Assembly: GCF_004103755.1 (NCBI RefSeq)
Contig: NZ_CP035283.1
Location: forward strand, 3,038,001 to 3,102,000
From: Caproiciproducens sp. NJN-50
GTDB taxonomy: Bacteria > Bacillota > Clostridia > Oscillospirales > Acutalibacteraceae
DNA: 64,000 bases
Reading direction: 5' to 3'
Below, in pieces: positions 7,863-17,131 of the stretch. The position numbers and the translations under genes were made by a program. The notes beneath the pieces were generated by a model. The model made no database searches, was not told the origin of the DNA, and worked only from the letters and a program-made list of their open reading frames with translations. Each line of letters opens with the position of its first letter. Positions within the stretch are counted from its first letter, which is position 1.

Positions 7863-10800
7863 GTGCCATTTACCGAGGCCAGTTTTGAAAATGCAGTCAT
7901 TGAGATTTTTCAGGATCAGTTGGGGTACACACATTATTACGGCCCGGATGTGGCGCGTGACTATACCGATCCAATTTTTGAAGACTACTTGGAGCCATCG
8001 TTGAAGCGGATTAACCCTTATATTCCATCTGAAGCAATCGCGGAAGCAATTTTTCATCTCAAAAATTTTGAGGCCGGTTCGCTCGTACAGAAAAACGAAG
8101 TGTTTATGGATTATCTGCAGAATGGCATAACCGTAAACTATTTTTCGGGTGGCAAACAGCACTCCGGCATCGTTTATCTGGTTGACTATCAAGATGTCGG
8201 TAATAATGCCTTCTGTGTGGTCAATCAATGGACCTATGTCGAAAATGAAGAAAAACGTCCCGATGTTGTTATTTTCGTTAACGGTCTCCCATTGGTTGTG
8301 ATAGAACTGAAATCGCCTTCACGCGAAGAAACCGGCGTGTCGGAAGCTTATGCTCAACTCCGCAATTATATGCTCGCCATCCCTTCTATGTTCATATACA
8401 ACGCTTTCTGCGTGATGAGTGATCAAGCTATGTCTAAAGCCGGAACGATCACAGCAGCCGAAGATCGCTATATGGAATGGAAAACGACAGACGGCAACTA
8501 CGAAAACACACAGTATGCCGCCTTCGATATCTTATTTGAGGGAATGTTCAAGAAGGACCGTTTTCTCGATATCATAAAGAATTTCATCTGTTTTTCCAAA
8601 GAAGATGGTTCCGATGCCAAAATTCTTGCGGCCTATCACCAGTACTTCGCTGTAAAGAAAGCCGTTGCCTCTACCGTGAAAGCCTCTGGAATGAACGGCG
8701 ACGGTCGAGGCGGCGTTTTCTGGCATACGCAGGGCAGTGGAAAATCGCTTTCGATGGTCTTTTACGCAAAACTGCTGCAAGAGACGCTGAACAGTCCAAC
8801 GCTTGTCGTTATTACGGACCGTAACGATTTGGACGATCAGCTTTTCGGTCAGTTCGCCAGATGCAAGGATTTCCTTCGTCAAACGCCGGTGCAGGCAGAC
8901 AAAAGGAAACTGTCAGATGACGATAAAAAAGTGAATGAATCCAATACAAAAAATAAAAGGGTCATTATCGGGTTAAAGGATTGGCTTCTTGGCCGTGAAG
9001 CAAATGGAATCATTTTCACGACCATGCAGAAGTTCGAGGAAGAGGACGAGCCGCTCTCAACGCGGCACAACATCATTGTGATGGCTGATGAGGCCCACAG
9101 AAGTCAGTATGGTTTTGAAGAAAAAGTAAATCCAAAGACCGGTAAAATCTCTATAGGAACTGCACGGATTATTCGCGATGCTCTTCCGAATGCCACATAT
9201 ATTGGCTTCACCGGTACGCCAATCTCCCTCAAAGATCGTAGCACTACGGAAGTTTTCGGTAATTACATAGATATCTATGATATGACGCAGTCTGTCGAAG
9301 ATGGTGCCACGAGACCTGTTTATTATGAAAGCCGAGTCATTAATCTAAAACTTGATGAAGCCACCTTGCGCATGATTGATAAGGAATACGACGCACTGGC
9401 GGCCCATGCCGATGAATATGCCATCGAAAAGAGCAAGCATGAGCTCAGTCGTATGGAAAGCATTCTCGGCGCTCCTCAAACCATTGATGCGCTCTGCACA
9501 GATATTATTGCTCACTACGAAGACAGCAGACAGTATGTGCTGACGGGAAAGGCCATGATCGTTGCCTACTCCCGAGAAATTGCCATGAAAATTTACCGGA
9601 AGATACTCGAAATGCGTCCAACATGGCAAGAAAAAGTCGGTGTCGTCATGACTTCCGGAAATAAAGACCCGGAGGACTGGAAAGAAATCATTGGCAACAA
9701 ACAGCATAAGGAAGAGTTGGCCCGAAAATTCAAAGACAATGACAGTCCGATGAAAATTGCTATCGTTGTTGATATGTGGCTCACAGGCTTTGATGTTCCA
9801 TCCTTGGCGACCATGTATATATATAAGCCAATGGCTGGACACAATCTTATGCAAGCCATCGCACGAGTAAACAGGGTTTTCCGCGATAAGGAAGGCGGCC
9901 TGATCGTTGATTACGTCGGCATTGCCTCCGCTCTAAAACAGGCGATGAATGACTACACCGTCCGTGATAAGAAGAACTACGGCGATATGGATATTGCCAA
10001 GACGGCGCTGGTAAAGTTTGAAGAGAAGCTCATCGTCTGCCGCGAGCTTTTATATGGATTTGACTATACAGGATTCATGACCACAAGCAGCGATCTGACC
10101 AGAGCCAAACTGATTAGCCGCGGTGCGGATTTCCTCACTGGTCCTGCAAAAGAAGAAAAACGGAATAATTTTATACGCGAAGGTTTAATGTTACATCAGG
10201 CTTTTTCGTTGTGCAAGAGTATGGTCGATGAAAAGAGCCGGCTTGAAACAGCATATCTTGAGGCCGTGCGTACTATGCTTACACGTGTTGGAGGAAAGGG
10301 CAGACTCTCATTCAAGGATATCAACGAGCGAATCAATGAACTTCTCAAACAAAGTGTTAAGAGTGAGGGGGTTATTAACCTATTCTCTGATGTCAATGAG
10401 GAATTCAATCTATTTGATCCGAAATATCTTGAAGAAATAGCACGGATGAAAGAAAAGAACCTTGCCGTCGAATTGCTAAAGAAATTAATTGCCGAGCAGG
10501 TATCTGTTTATCGACGTACGAACCTTGTAAAATCTGAAAAATTTTCTGATATGCTAAGCCGAATCATGAAAGCGTACCTGAACGGTATGCTTACGAATGA
10601 AGAAGTTATTAACGAGCTTATAAAGATGGCTGCCGATATGACAAAGGCTCACGATGAAGGTGAAAAACTTGGTCTTTCCGAAGAAGAGCTTGCTTTTTAT
10701 GATGCCTTAACAAAACCTGCAGCTGTTAAAGATTTCTATCAAAACGCAGAACTTATTGCAATCACAAAGGAACTAACCGATTCCTTGCGAAAGAATCGAA

Positions 10801-10961
10801 CGATAGATTGGCAGAAGAAAGAGTCTGCCCGTGCCGGGATGCGCAGGATGGTGAAACGTCTGTTAAAGAAACACCACTATCCTCCGGAAGGTCTGGAAGA
10901 TGCCATAACGACGGTTATCGGCCAGTGTGAAATGTGGACGGATAATGCGGGTACAATTTAA
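7863..10961 (+). CDS. hsdR: type I restriction endonuclease subunit HsdR
   Basis: Predicted 1032 aa from GTG 7863, with AAAAGGAG 9 nt upstream. A TTG at 7854 is closer than usual. The PD-(D/E)XK nuclease site lies near residue 135-155 (RPDVVIF...VIELKSPS). It is followed by the SF2 motor: Walker A HTQGSGKS near 290, MADEAHRS near 405 and the later helicase motif TGFDVPSL near 640, then a C-terminal helical region that binds the methylase core. It cuts unmethylated DNA after ATP-driven translocation. Length and motifs are complete, so the system looks functional. Confidence 0.95.
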   Translation: MPFTEASFENAVIEIFQDQLGYTHYYGPDVARDYTDPIFEDYLEPSLKRINPYIPSEAIAEAIFHLKNFEAGSLVQKNEVFMDYLQNGITVNYFSGGKQHSGIVYLVDYQDVGNNAFCVVNQWTYVENEEKRPDVVIFVNGLPLVVIELKSPSREETGVSEAYAQLRNYMLAIPSMFIYNAFCVMSDQAMSKAGTITAAEDRYMEWKTTDGNYENTQYAAFDILFEGMFKKDRFLDIIKNFICFSKEDGSDAKILAAYHQYFAVKKAVASTVKASGMNGDGRGGVFWHTQGSGKSLSMVFYAKLLQETLNSPTLVVITDRNDLDDQLFGQFARCKDFLRQTPVQADKRKLSDDDKKVNESNTKNKRVIIGLKDWLLGREANGIIFTTMQKFEEEDEPLSTRHNIIVMADEAHRSQYGFEEKVNPKTGKISIGTARIIRDALPNATYIGFTGTPISLKDRSTTEVFGNYIDIYDMTQSVEDGATRPVYYESRVINLKLDEATLRMIDKEYDALAAHADEYAIEKSKHELSRMESILGAPQTIDALCTDIIAHYEDSRQYVLTGKAMIVAYSREIAMKIYRKILEMRPTWQEKVGVVMTSGNKDPEDWKEIIGNKQHKEELARKFKDNDSPMKIAIVVDMWLTGFDVPSLATMYIYKPMAGHNLMQAIARVNRVFRDKEGGLIVDYVGIASALKQAMNDYTVRDKKNYGDMDIAKTALVKFEEKLIVCRELLYGFDYTGFMTTSSDLTRAKLISRGADFLTGPAKEEKRNNFIREGLMLHQAFSLCKSMVDEKSRLETAYLEAVRTMLTRVGGKGRLSFKDINERINELLKQSVKSEGVINLFSDVNEEFNLFDPKYLEEIARMKEKNLAVELLKKLIAEQVSVYRRTNLVKSEKFSDMLSRIMKAYLNGMLTNEEVINELIKMAADMTKAHDEGEKLGLSEEELAFYDALTKPAAVKDFYQNAELIAITKELTDSLRKNRTIDWQKKESARAGMRRMVKRLLKKHHYPPEGLEDAITTVIGQCEMWTDNAGTI

Positions 10962-10974
10962 GGGGGGACTCGGT

Positions 10975-13047
10975 ATGGATGCTATCAAAGGCAATATGTT
11001 CGCAATATTAAACGGATACAAGCAGTTCATCATACCTGTATATCAGAGAATTTATAGTTGGGAGCGGGAACAATGCCAGCGCCTGTGGCAAGATATTGTT
11101 GCAATGCAAAAAGAAAACAAGGTGGGCCATTTTGTGGGTTCCATTGTCAATATTGCAGAACAAGCCATGCCCACCGGTGTCCAGAAATTCATGATCATTG
11201 ACGGGCAGCAGCGCATGACTACACTGACATTGCTTCTTATTGCTCTTCGGGACTATGCGGACGAACACCAGGAAGATCAGACCATCAATGCTCCAATGAT
11301 AACCAGCATGTGCCTGAAGAATGACTTCCAGTCGGGTTATGATCGGTACAAGATGCTTTTGACCGAAGCCGACCGCGATGCGCTCATAAATTTAATTGAG
11401 AAGAAGCCGACCCCAAATGAGAAGCCGTCCCGCATCATCGAAAATTACAATTTCTTCGTTGAAAAAGTCGCATCCGAAGAATTGAAACCTGCTGCTATAT
11501 ATGAATCAATCGGTAAATTGCAGATCGTGAACATCACACTTGACAGACAGGTTGATGATCCACAGGCAATATTTGAAAGTTTAAATTCAACAGGAATGGA
11601 TTTGTCCGAGTCTGACCTGATTAGAAACTATATTCTTATGGGACTGGACAATGATGAACAAATTTATGTATATGAAAACATCTGGAGACCTACGGAGCTG
11701 CTCTTTGATTATGAAAGACAATCGGCTCTTATGGATCGCTTCTTCCGTGATTACCTGACGATGAAGCTCGGCCGCATACCAAAAGTCAATCATGTATATG
11801 AGGAATTCAAGCAGTATCACTTGAATTGTGAATTTGGTTCCGTGCGAGATCTCTGTCAAGATATATATACATTTGCCAAATATTATACGGATATGTGTTT
11901 CTGCAGGAGCAGTGAACCGGCCCTCAAAGCCTGCTACTCCGAGATTCAGGCCTTACGGAGTGAAGTCGTTTATCCTTTCTTGCTGCGAGTCCATCATGAC
12001 CAGGAAAAAGGGCTTATTACGCTTGATGAGCTCATAGAGATTATCAGAATGTGTATCAATTATGTCCTAAGGCGTGCAGTTTGTAATATTCCGACTAATT
12101 CCATGAACAAGACATTTGCTACCCTTAAAAACTTTATAAAAACAGGTGACTATTTGAATTCTATTAAGGCTGCATTTGTACTTATGGAATCGTATAAAGA
12201 ATTCCCGACCGATGAGAAGTTTGTCGCCACTCTGACTACACGCGATGTCTATAATATGCGCATTAGAAATTATATTCTGGGAAAACTGGAAAACTTTCAG
12301 AATAAAGCACCTATTACTATTGAAAATTATACCATCGAGCACATCATGCCACAGAATCTGAATCTCTCCCCCGAATGGATTTCTGATTTAGGGCATGATT
12401 GGCGTGAGGTACAAAAAACGTACCTACACACGCTGGGCAACCTCACATTGACAGCATACAATTCGGAAATGAGCGATTCCTCTTTCACTGATAAGCTCAA
12501 TATGGAAGGCGGATTTAAGCAGAGCGCATTAAGGATCAACAGCTATGTGGTTTTGCAGGACACATGGAATGCTAAAAAGATTCAGGAACGTGCTAAAGAG
12601 CTCGGAACAAAAGCTTTGCAAATTTGGTCTTATCCATCGATCACAGATGAAGGCATCGCCCCTTATAAGAAGAAAACCGAAGTGGCAAAGTCCGAATACA
12701 CACTTGATAGTTATGAACATCTGAATTCATATACCCGGATGTTGTTTGAAAAGCTGGATCTCCGGATTATTAATCTGTCCCCGGACGTCCATAAGGAATT
12801 CAAAAAGTTGTATGTTGCTTATAAACTGGACACAAACTTTGTTGATGTCGTAATTCAGAAAGAGCGGTTACGCCTATCAGTGAATATGCCATTCGGAGAT
12901 GTTATCGATCCAAAAGGCATATGCAAGGATGTAAGCGAACTTGGACGTTGGGGAAATGGCGATGTCGAGTTGTTCCTTGATTCGCTGAGCCAACTCGATG
13001 ATGTGATGTCGATTATCGATCAATCATATCATGTTCAGGCCGATTGA
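10975..13047 (+). CDS. DUF262/DUF1524 protein, GmrSD-like type IV restriction enzyme
   Basis: Predicted 690 aa from ATG 10975 behind AGGGGGGAC; earlier in-frame starts lie inside hsdR and lack a site. The N-terminal DUF262 domain shows the nucleotide-binding signature MIIDGQQRMTTL (about residues 70-80) and IFESLNSTGMDLSESD. The C-terminal DUF1524 domain shows the His-Me nuclease signature IEHIMPQ (about 460) with HTLGNLTLTAYNSEMSD. Single-chain GmrSD relatives use NTP hydrolysis to restrict modified (for example glucosylated) phage DNA. It follows hsdR by 13 bp, so type I and type IV-like activities share one transcript. Confidence 0.88.
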   Translation: MDAIKGNMFAILNGYKQFIIPVYQRIYSWEREQCQRLWQDIVAMQKENKVGHFVGSIVNIAEQAMPTGVQKFMIIDGQQRMTTLTLLLIALRDYADEHQEDQTINAPMITSMCLKNDFQSGYDRYKMLLTEADRDALINLIEKKPTPNEKPSRIIENYNFFVEKVASEELKPAAIYESIGKLQIVNITLDRQVDDPQAIFESLNSTGMDLSESDLIRNYILMGLDNDEQIYVYENIWRPTELLFDYERQSALMDRFFRDYLTMKLGRIPKVNHVYEEFKQYHLNCEFGSVRDLCQDIYTFAKYYTDMCFCRSSEPALKACYSEIQALRSEVVYPFLLRVHHDQEKGLITLDELIEIIRMCINYVLRRAVCNIPTNSMNKTFATLKNFIKTGDYLNSIKAAFVLMESYKEFPTDEKFVATLTTRDVYNMRIRNYILGKLENFQNKAPITIENYTIEHIMPQNLNLSPEWISDLGHDWREVQKTYLHTLGNLTLTAYNSEMSDSSFTDKLNMEGGFKQSALRINSYVVLQDTWNAKKIQERAKELGTKALQIWSYPSITDEGIAPYKKKTEVAKSEYTLDSYEHLNSYTRMLFEKLDLRIINLSPDVHKEFKKLYVAYKLDTNFVDVVIQKERLRLSVNMPFGDVIDPKGICKDVSELGRWGNGDVELFLDSLSQLDDVMSIIDQSYHVQAD

Positions 13048-13190
13048 TTTTTTAACGATTACCAATTTGGGCAAGTCAGGTATTATGCCTCGTATTAGTG
13101 TGATAATTGATGGACTTGCTACCCAACATAAATAGAATCGAAAAATACCCTTGAAATATTCCATCGTACGGAAAAACGTACAAAAAAGCC

Positions 13191-13260
13191 GTTGACCTAT
13201 TCCCTTGCACGGAAAAATTGCTAAACACAGACCCGACATTAATCTCATGACCTCGTTGCA
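13191..13260 (+). repeat. 70-bp direct repeat, copy 1
   Basis: The last 26 bp (13235-13260, ...CTCATGACCTCGTTGCA) match copy 2 with a single mismatch; the first 44 bp match loosely (GACCTATTCCCTTG versus GACTTATTTTCTTG). Confidence 0.7.
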
Positions 13261-13347
13261 TTTTATACACGGAAAAACATCAATCTCGTTCACTCAACTT
13301 CTGACCATGGACTTATTCCCGTGTATACACAAAACGTAAAATACAGC

Positions 13348-13417
13348 GGCGACTTATTTTCTTGTCCTAAAATTTGGTAAAATACATATAGGACATTAAG
13401 CTCATGACCTCGTTGCA
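13348..13417 (+). repeat. 70-bp direct repeat, copy 2
   Basis: The 26-bp core at 13392-13417 matches copy 1 except for one base. It ends directly against GC-rich sequence that reads in frame into the truncated membrane-protein gene. Confidence 0.7.
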
Positions 13418-13467
13418 GCCTGAGCGGCAGTGAGGCCATCCGCGATTCTATTTCTCCCGACGCGCGC

Positions 13468-13959
13468 GTGCTGGCGGAGTTTACTTACGGCGAGCCGGCT
13501 TATCTGAAAGACCAGAGAAACGCGTTCCGGCGGATGTTCACGACGAAGCTGGCTTGGATGCCCATAAGCATCCTCCTGCTTGTGATCCCCTGTATTTTTC
13601 TTTTCTACGCAATTTCCAGTGGACGGATCGTCCTGGTTCTTCTGGCCATCGCGGTTATGATCCTTCTAAACTTTCATTATATCCGGATTTTCTCCCCTCT
13701 CATCGACCGGCATATCCGGCGCGACGCGAAGGAACTTCTGCCGTACTTCCCGGACGGCCGTTTCAAGGTCTATCTGGATCAGGCCCGGAAGCAGGTTGTT
13801 CTGGCAGGCTCCATCTACTGCATGTCCTTTGCATTCCCGGAAATCAAGGCTGTCCGCAAAATTCCCGGCGGGGCGGCGTGTTATCTGAATCAGAACCTGG
13901 TCTTCACCTTTCCTTTCGCGGGAGACGTTTCTGAAATTCAGTCCATTCTCAACAAATAG
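13468..13959 (+). CDS. two-TM membrane protein, YcxB-like, apparently 5'-truncated
   Basis: A 163-aa frame from GTG 13468. The same frame stays open back to 13408 (SGSEAIRDSISPDARV), and no start with a ribosome site is visible. Two adjacent membrane helices (LAWMPISILLLVIPCIFLFYA and a second, at residues about 30-68) are followed by a C-terminal domain (RFKVYLDQARKQVVLAG) reminiscent of YcxB-like proteins. The upstream end abuts the direct repeat at the edge of the acquired block, so the original start was probably lost on insertion or deletion. It ends 19 bp before the radical-SAM gene. Function unknown. Confidence 0.55.
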   Translation: MLAEFTYGEPAYLKDQRNAFRRMFTTKLAWMPISILLLVIPCIFLFYAISSGRIVLVLLAIAVMILLNFHYIRIFSPLIDRHIRRDAKELLPYFPDGRFKVYLDQARKQVVLAGSIYCMSFAFPEIKAVRKIPGGAACYLNQNLVFTFPFAGDVSEIQSILNK

Positions 13960-13978
13960 CAGAAAGGAAGGACACGGC

Positions 13979-15112
13979 TTGAAAAATGTCAGCCTTCTGA
14001 TCAAACCCGCTTCCAGCCTGTGCAACCTGTGCTGCCGCTACTGTTTTTACGACGATGTCTCCGGAAACCGTTCGGTCAAAAGCATGGGGCTCATGACCAG
14101 CGAAACAGCGGAAAAGCTGATCCGTTCCGCCTGCGAGGCCGTGGAGCCGGGCGGGACAATCTCTTTTGCCTTTCAGGGCGGAGAACCCACTTTGGCCGGT
14201 CTCGATTTTTACAGAAACTTTCTTGAAATTGAAAGCAGATACGAGCGGCCGGGCATTCGGGTCAGCCGCGCGATCCAGACCAACGGCGTGGTCCTCGATG
14301 AAGAGTGGGCGTCGTTTCTCCGGGAACATCAGTTTCTGGTCGGCCTCTCCGCGGACGGTACGAAGGACCTCAACGATCTTTACCGAAAGGACCGGGAAGG
14401 AAAAGGGACCTGGAACCGGATTACAAGCGTTCTGCATCTGCTGCAAAAAAACCGGGTGGAGGTCAATCTGCTCTGTGTCGTGACGGGCCAGTGCGCGCGC
14501 AGCCCGCAAAAAGTCTACCATACGCTGAAAAAACTCGGCGTGCAGTACCTGCAGTTTATCCCGTGCCTCGATCCTCTGAAGGGACAGCGCGGCGAAGCGC
14601 CTTATTCCCTCTCTCCGGACGCTTACGGAAAATTCTTATGCGGTCTTTTTGACGCCTGGTATCTTGACTGGAAAAGCGGCGAATATGTCAGCATCCGGCT
14701 CTTCGACGACTATGTCCATCTGATGATGGGCCTGCCCTCCGGTTCCTGCGCCACCTCTGGCAGCTGCGGAAGCTATTTTGTCGTGGAGAGCGACGGCAGC
14801 CTGTATCCCTGCGATTTTTACGTTCTGGACGAATGGCGGCTGGGGACGCTGGAAAACGCGTCTTTGCCCGGCGCCGGCGCTTGTGCGCTCGCCCGGAAGT
14901 TTCAGGAGGAGGGATTGAAAAAGCCGGATGCCTGCGCCGGGTGCAAATGGTTTCCCATCTGTCTCGGCGGCTGCAAGCGGGACTGGCAGCCGGTCGGCGG
15001 CAAGCTGCAAAACTATTACTGCCCGTCTTTCCAAAGATTCTTCGAGTACACCGCTCCGCGGCTGGCTGAGGTCGCCCGCACGGTAGCGCAGACTCCTCCG
15101 AACGGATATTGA
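13979..15112 (+). CDS. radical SAM/SPASM protein, anaerobic sulfatase-maturase type
   Basis: A 377-aa protein from TTG 13979, with GAAAGGAAGG 7 nt upstream. The radical-SAM cluster is CNLCCRYC (Cys15, 19, 22), and FAFQGGEPTLAG is the SAM-binding GGE motif. The C-terminal SPASM region carries auxiliary cluster cysteines (CGSYFVVESDGSLYPC, CAGCKWFPICLGGC, YYCPSFQ). Anaerobic sulfatase-maturating enzymes oxidise an active-site Cys or Ser to formylglycine. No sulfatase lies in this window, so the substrate may be elsewhere or may be a different peptide. A strong terminator follows. Confidence 0.85.
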   Translation: MKNVSLLIKPASSLCNLCCRYCFYDDVSGNRSVKSMGLMTSETAEKLIRSACEAVEPGGTISFAFQGGEPTLAGLDFYRNFLEIESRYERPGIRVSRAIQTNGVVLDEEWASFLREHQFLVGLSADGTKDLNDLYRKDREGKGTWNRITSVLHLLQKNRVEVNLLCVVTGQCARSPQKVYHTLKKLGVQYLQFIPCLDPLKGQRGEAPYSLSPDAYGKFLCGLFDAWYLDWKSGEYVSIRLFDDYVHLMMGLPSGSCATSGSCGSYFVVESDGSLYPCDFYVLDEWRLGTLENASLPGAGACALARKFQEEGLKKPDACAGCKWFPICLGGCKRDWQPVGGKLQNYYCPSFQRFFEYTAPRLAEVARTVAQTPPNGY

Positions 15113-15120
15113 ACAGAAAA

Positions 15121-15162
15121 AGGGCCCTCCTTTCGTCTTTTTGAAAGGAGGGTCCTTTTTTT
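15121..15162. terminator. bidirectional terminator
   Basis: A long stem, 13 of 14 pairs (AGGGCCCTCCTTTC / GAAAGGAGGGTCCT), with an A-run upstream and TTTTTTT downstream, lies between convergent genes. It can serve both the radical-SAM gene and the DUF3842 operon. Confidence 0.9.
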
Positions 15163-15172
15163 CGCAGGGCTT

Positions 15173-15586
15173 TCAGCCTACCCGGATCAGCCTGGCCGCC
15201 TTGTCGACGGCATGTTCAATATAACCGGCTAAAGTCATATCCTGCGCCCCGGCAATCGAACAGTTGCACTTGTTGACGGGGATCAGAATCTTCTGCGCCG
15301 TGCTGTTCCCCACGGCCGCCGCCATCGCCGGGGTAATTTCCCCCAAAAGGGAATCCGCGATCAGGATGCCGAGCGGGCCTAAAATTAAATCCGCCCTGGC
15401 GCAGTTGACCAGAACCGGGTTCTCTCCGGTAGCGCCCTCGCTGGCCCCCGCTTTCAGCATGGAGGCGGTCGCAATGCTGTTGGTCCCGATCGCAGTCACC
15501 GGCTGGTCCGGCAAAATCTGCCGCAGCCGGGCGATCAGCTGTTTTCCAAGGCTGCCGCCCTGTCCGTCGATCACGATGATTTTCAT
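15173..15586 (-). CDS. DUF3842 family protein
   Basis: Predicted 137 aa from ATG 15586 (MKIIVIDGQGGSLGKQLI). GGAGG lies 13 nt upstream; the ATG at 15598 is almost on top of that site. The opening is a Rossmann-like beta strand plus a glycine loop. Conserved ATASMLKAGASEGATGENP and NCARADLILGPLGIL segments place it in DUF3842, whose function is unknown. It is the last gene of the fba-pfk-tpi-larA operon, 60 bp after larA, which suggests a link to that pathway or to the LarA-like enzyme. The family call is firm; the role is open. Confidence 0.85.
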   Translation of the reverse strand: MKIIVIDGQGGSLGKQLIARLRQILPDQPVTAIGTNSIATASMLKAGASEGATGENPVLVNCARADLILGPLGILIADSLLGEITPAMAAAVGNSTAQKILIPVNKCNCSIAGAQDMTLAGYIEHAVDKAARLIRVG

Positions 15587-15646
15587 AGCTTTTTCCATTC
15601 CTCCGGCTTGCGTTTCCTTGCCGCGTTTCCCTGGGATAAACCGCAA

Positions 15647-17131
15647 TCAGAGTGTGAATCCGCAGTCGGCGTGCCCGTTGGTCCCGTCGTAGGGTTCATC
15701 CTTCATGCAGAGATGGACGGAAGCGATCTTGAACGTCTGAGGAAGCGCCAGAATATTCGGGTGATCGCCGACGTACTTCTTTTTGGCGTCGGCAAGAGCC
15801 TCTTCAAAAGTGGCGCGGGTTTTCAGGCCCATTCCCCTCGCAATGCCGGGCTGTTCCGCTCCCACAAGGTAGATGGCGGAGGTGTTCTGTTCGGCAATGT
15901 CGCCGCAGCTCATCATCGAGAACCCGTGGAACGGGTGGAATGCGTTGCAGTAGCGGTACTTGCGAATATATTCCTCGTTGGTCGCAAAATACTCGCCGTA
16001 ACGGTTCATGTCGGCCAGCGTGTTCATATGGTCGTGCTGGAACATTTTGTACAGTTCCGGCAGGTACGGCCAAAGCTCCTCGTGGAAATACCCGTTGCAG
16101 ATGGAGGAGCAGATCATGACGCAGTGGTCGCTCATGATGCGTTTGAAGCGAAGCACCTGCGCCGACAGCGCCTGCATCAGCATGATCGGATTCGTGCCCA
16201 TGCCGTCGCCGTAGTGGAACTTCTGAGGCATGCCGAACACCAGCACGTCGTACTTTTTTTCCGCCCAGTTGACATAGGTGCGCTTGTCCGCCGTTTTCCA
16301 GGAAACCGGCTGCATTTCCTTCGCGTAGCCGCTGTTGATCTCGATCTGGCGGGATTTGGAATCCAGCACCGCGTCGCAGCAGAAAAATTTCTTGCCCATG
16401 CATTTTTCCATGTGCATGCCGATTTCATTGAACTTGGTGCGCATCAGCGAATGGCCGCTGACCGGGCAGAAATCCGCGCGGTGCATGACCTCCGGCACAT
16501 GGTGGGAGGCGATGCTGCGCCAGTGGGTGATGCCGGTCGCACAGTGCTTGTACCCACCGGAATAGCCGCCGTAGGGATTGCTCTGCGTGTGCCCGATCAA
16601 AATGGCGACGTCGGAGTCATAGACGTATTTGTTCATCAGAACGGGATCGCCGCGGTCCGTCGTGCCCAAATTGACCATATGGTCGTAATCCTCGCTGTCG
16701 TGATTGACGATCTGGTGGGTATACCAGAACTGATGGAAAATTTCAGGCCCCAGCACGTTGTAGATTTCCTGCTGTGTATTTTTGCGGTGCAGGCCGTTCG
16801 AGCAGATCAGAAGGATGTCTTTCTTTTCCACTCCCGCCTTGTACAGCTCATCCAGAATGATCGGGATGCAGACTTTGCGGTGCGCGGTCGGCTGCTCGCC
16901 GCCCTTGACGTTGTCAGGGAAAATGATGGTCACCCTGGACCCCTTGTGCGCCAGCTCGGAAAGCGGCTCCATCCCGATCGGGTGAAGAATGGATTCTCTT
17001 GTCGCCTCCACCAGCTTGTCCTCCGGAATATAAGGCGGATCCGGCACCGTTACCCCGGGAATAAATACATCCGTGTCGTCCGGCAGATTTGCCGGCATGA
17101 GCCCCTGCCCATATTCAAAATCGAGTTTCAT
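15647..17131 (-). CDS. LarA-like nickel-pincer racemase/epimerase family protein
   Basis: A 494-aa protein, longer than classical LarA (about 425). The N-terminal LarA domain is clear. SNGLHRKNT holds His115 and ILIGHTQSNPYGGYSGGYK holds His181 and Lys195; these correspond to the His108, His174 and Lys184 that bind the nickel-pincer nucleotide in lactate racemase. The family racemises or epimerises alpha-hydroxy acids, and members act on lactate, malate, gluconate and others. The substrate here cannot be read from sequence. Its start overlaps the tpi stop by 4 bp. No larB, larC or larE was seen in the window, so the cofactor must be made elsewhere. Confidence 0.85.
   Translation of the reverse strand: MKLDFEYGQGLMPANLPDDTDVFIPGVTVPDPPYIPEDKLVEATRESILHPIGMEPLSELAHKGSRVTIIFPDNVKGGEQPTAHRKVCIPIILDELYKAGVEKKDILLICSNGLHRKNTQQEIYNVLGPEIFHQFWYTHQIVNHDSEDYDHMVNLGTTDRGDPVLMNKYVYDSDVAILIGHTQSNPYGGYSGGYKHCATGITHWRSIASHHVPEVMHRADFCPVSGHSLMRTKFNEIGMHMEKCMGKKFFCCDAVLDSKSRQIEINSGYAKEMQPVSWKTADKRTYVNWAEKKYDVLVFGMPQKFHYGDGMGTNPIMLMQALSAQVLRFKRIMSDHCVMICSSICNGYFHEELWPYLPELYKMFQHDHMNTLADMNRYGEYFATNEEYIRKYRYCNAFHPFHGFSMMSCGDIAEQNTSAIYLVGAEQPGIARGMGLKTRATFEEALADAKKKYVGDHPNILALPQTFKIASVHLCMKDEPYDGTNGHADCGFTL

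Larger units (their letters stand above)
13048..13467. other. AT-rich intergenic boundary with direct and inverted repeats
   Basis: This 420-bp stretch after the defence operon has no credible ORF. It contains a 70-bp imperfect direct repeat (13191-13260 and 13348-13417) and inverted ATACACGG/CCGTGTAT arms near 13263 and 13318. GC content rises sharply right after the second repeat, so this looks like the right edge of the acquired block. Confidence 0.6.

Noticed and set aside
10927..10974. Upstream start for the GmrSD-like gene
   Set aside because: It overlaps hsdR and lacks a ribosome site; ATG 10975 follows AGGGGGG and gives the normal N-terminus.
13191..13417. Possible CRISPR array
   Set aside because: Only two copies, imperfect, 157 bp apart, with no cas genes anywhere in the window.
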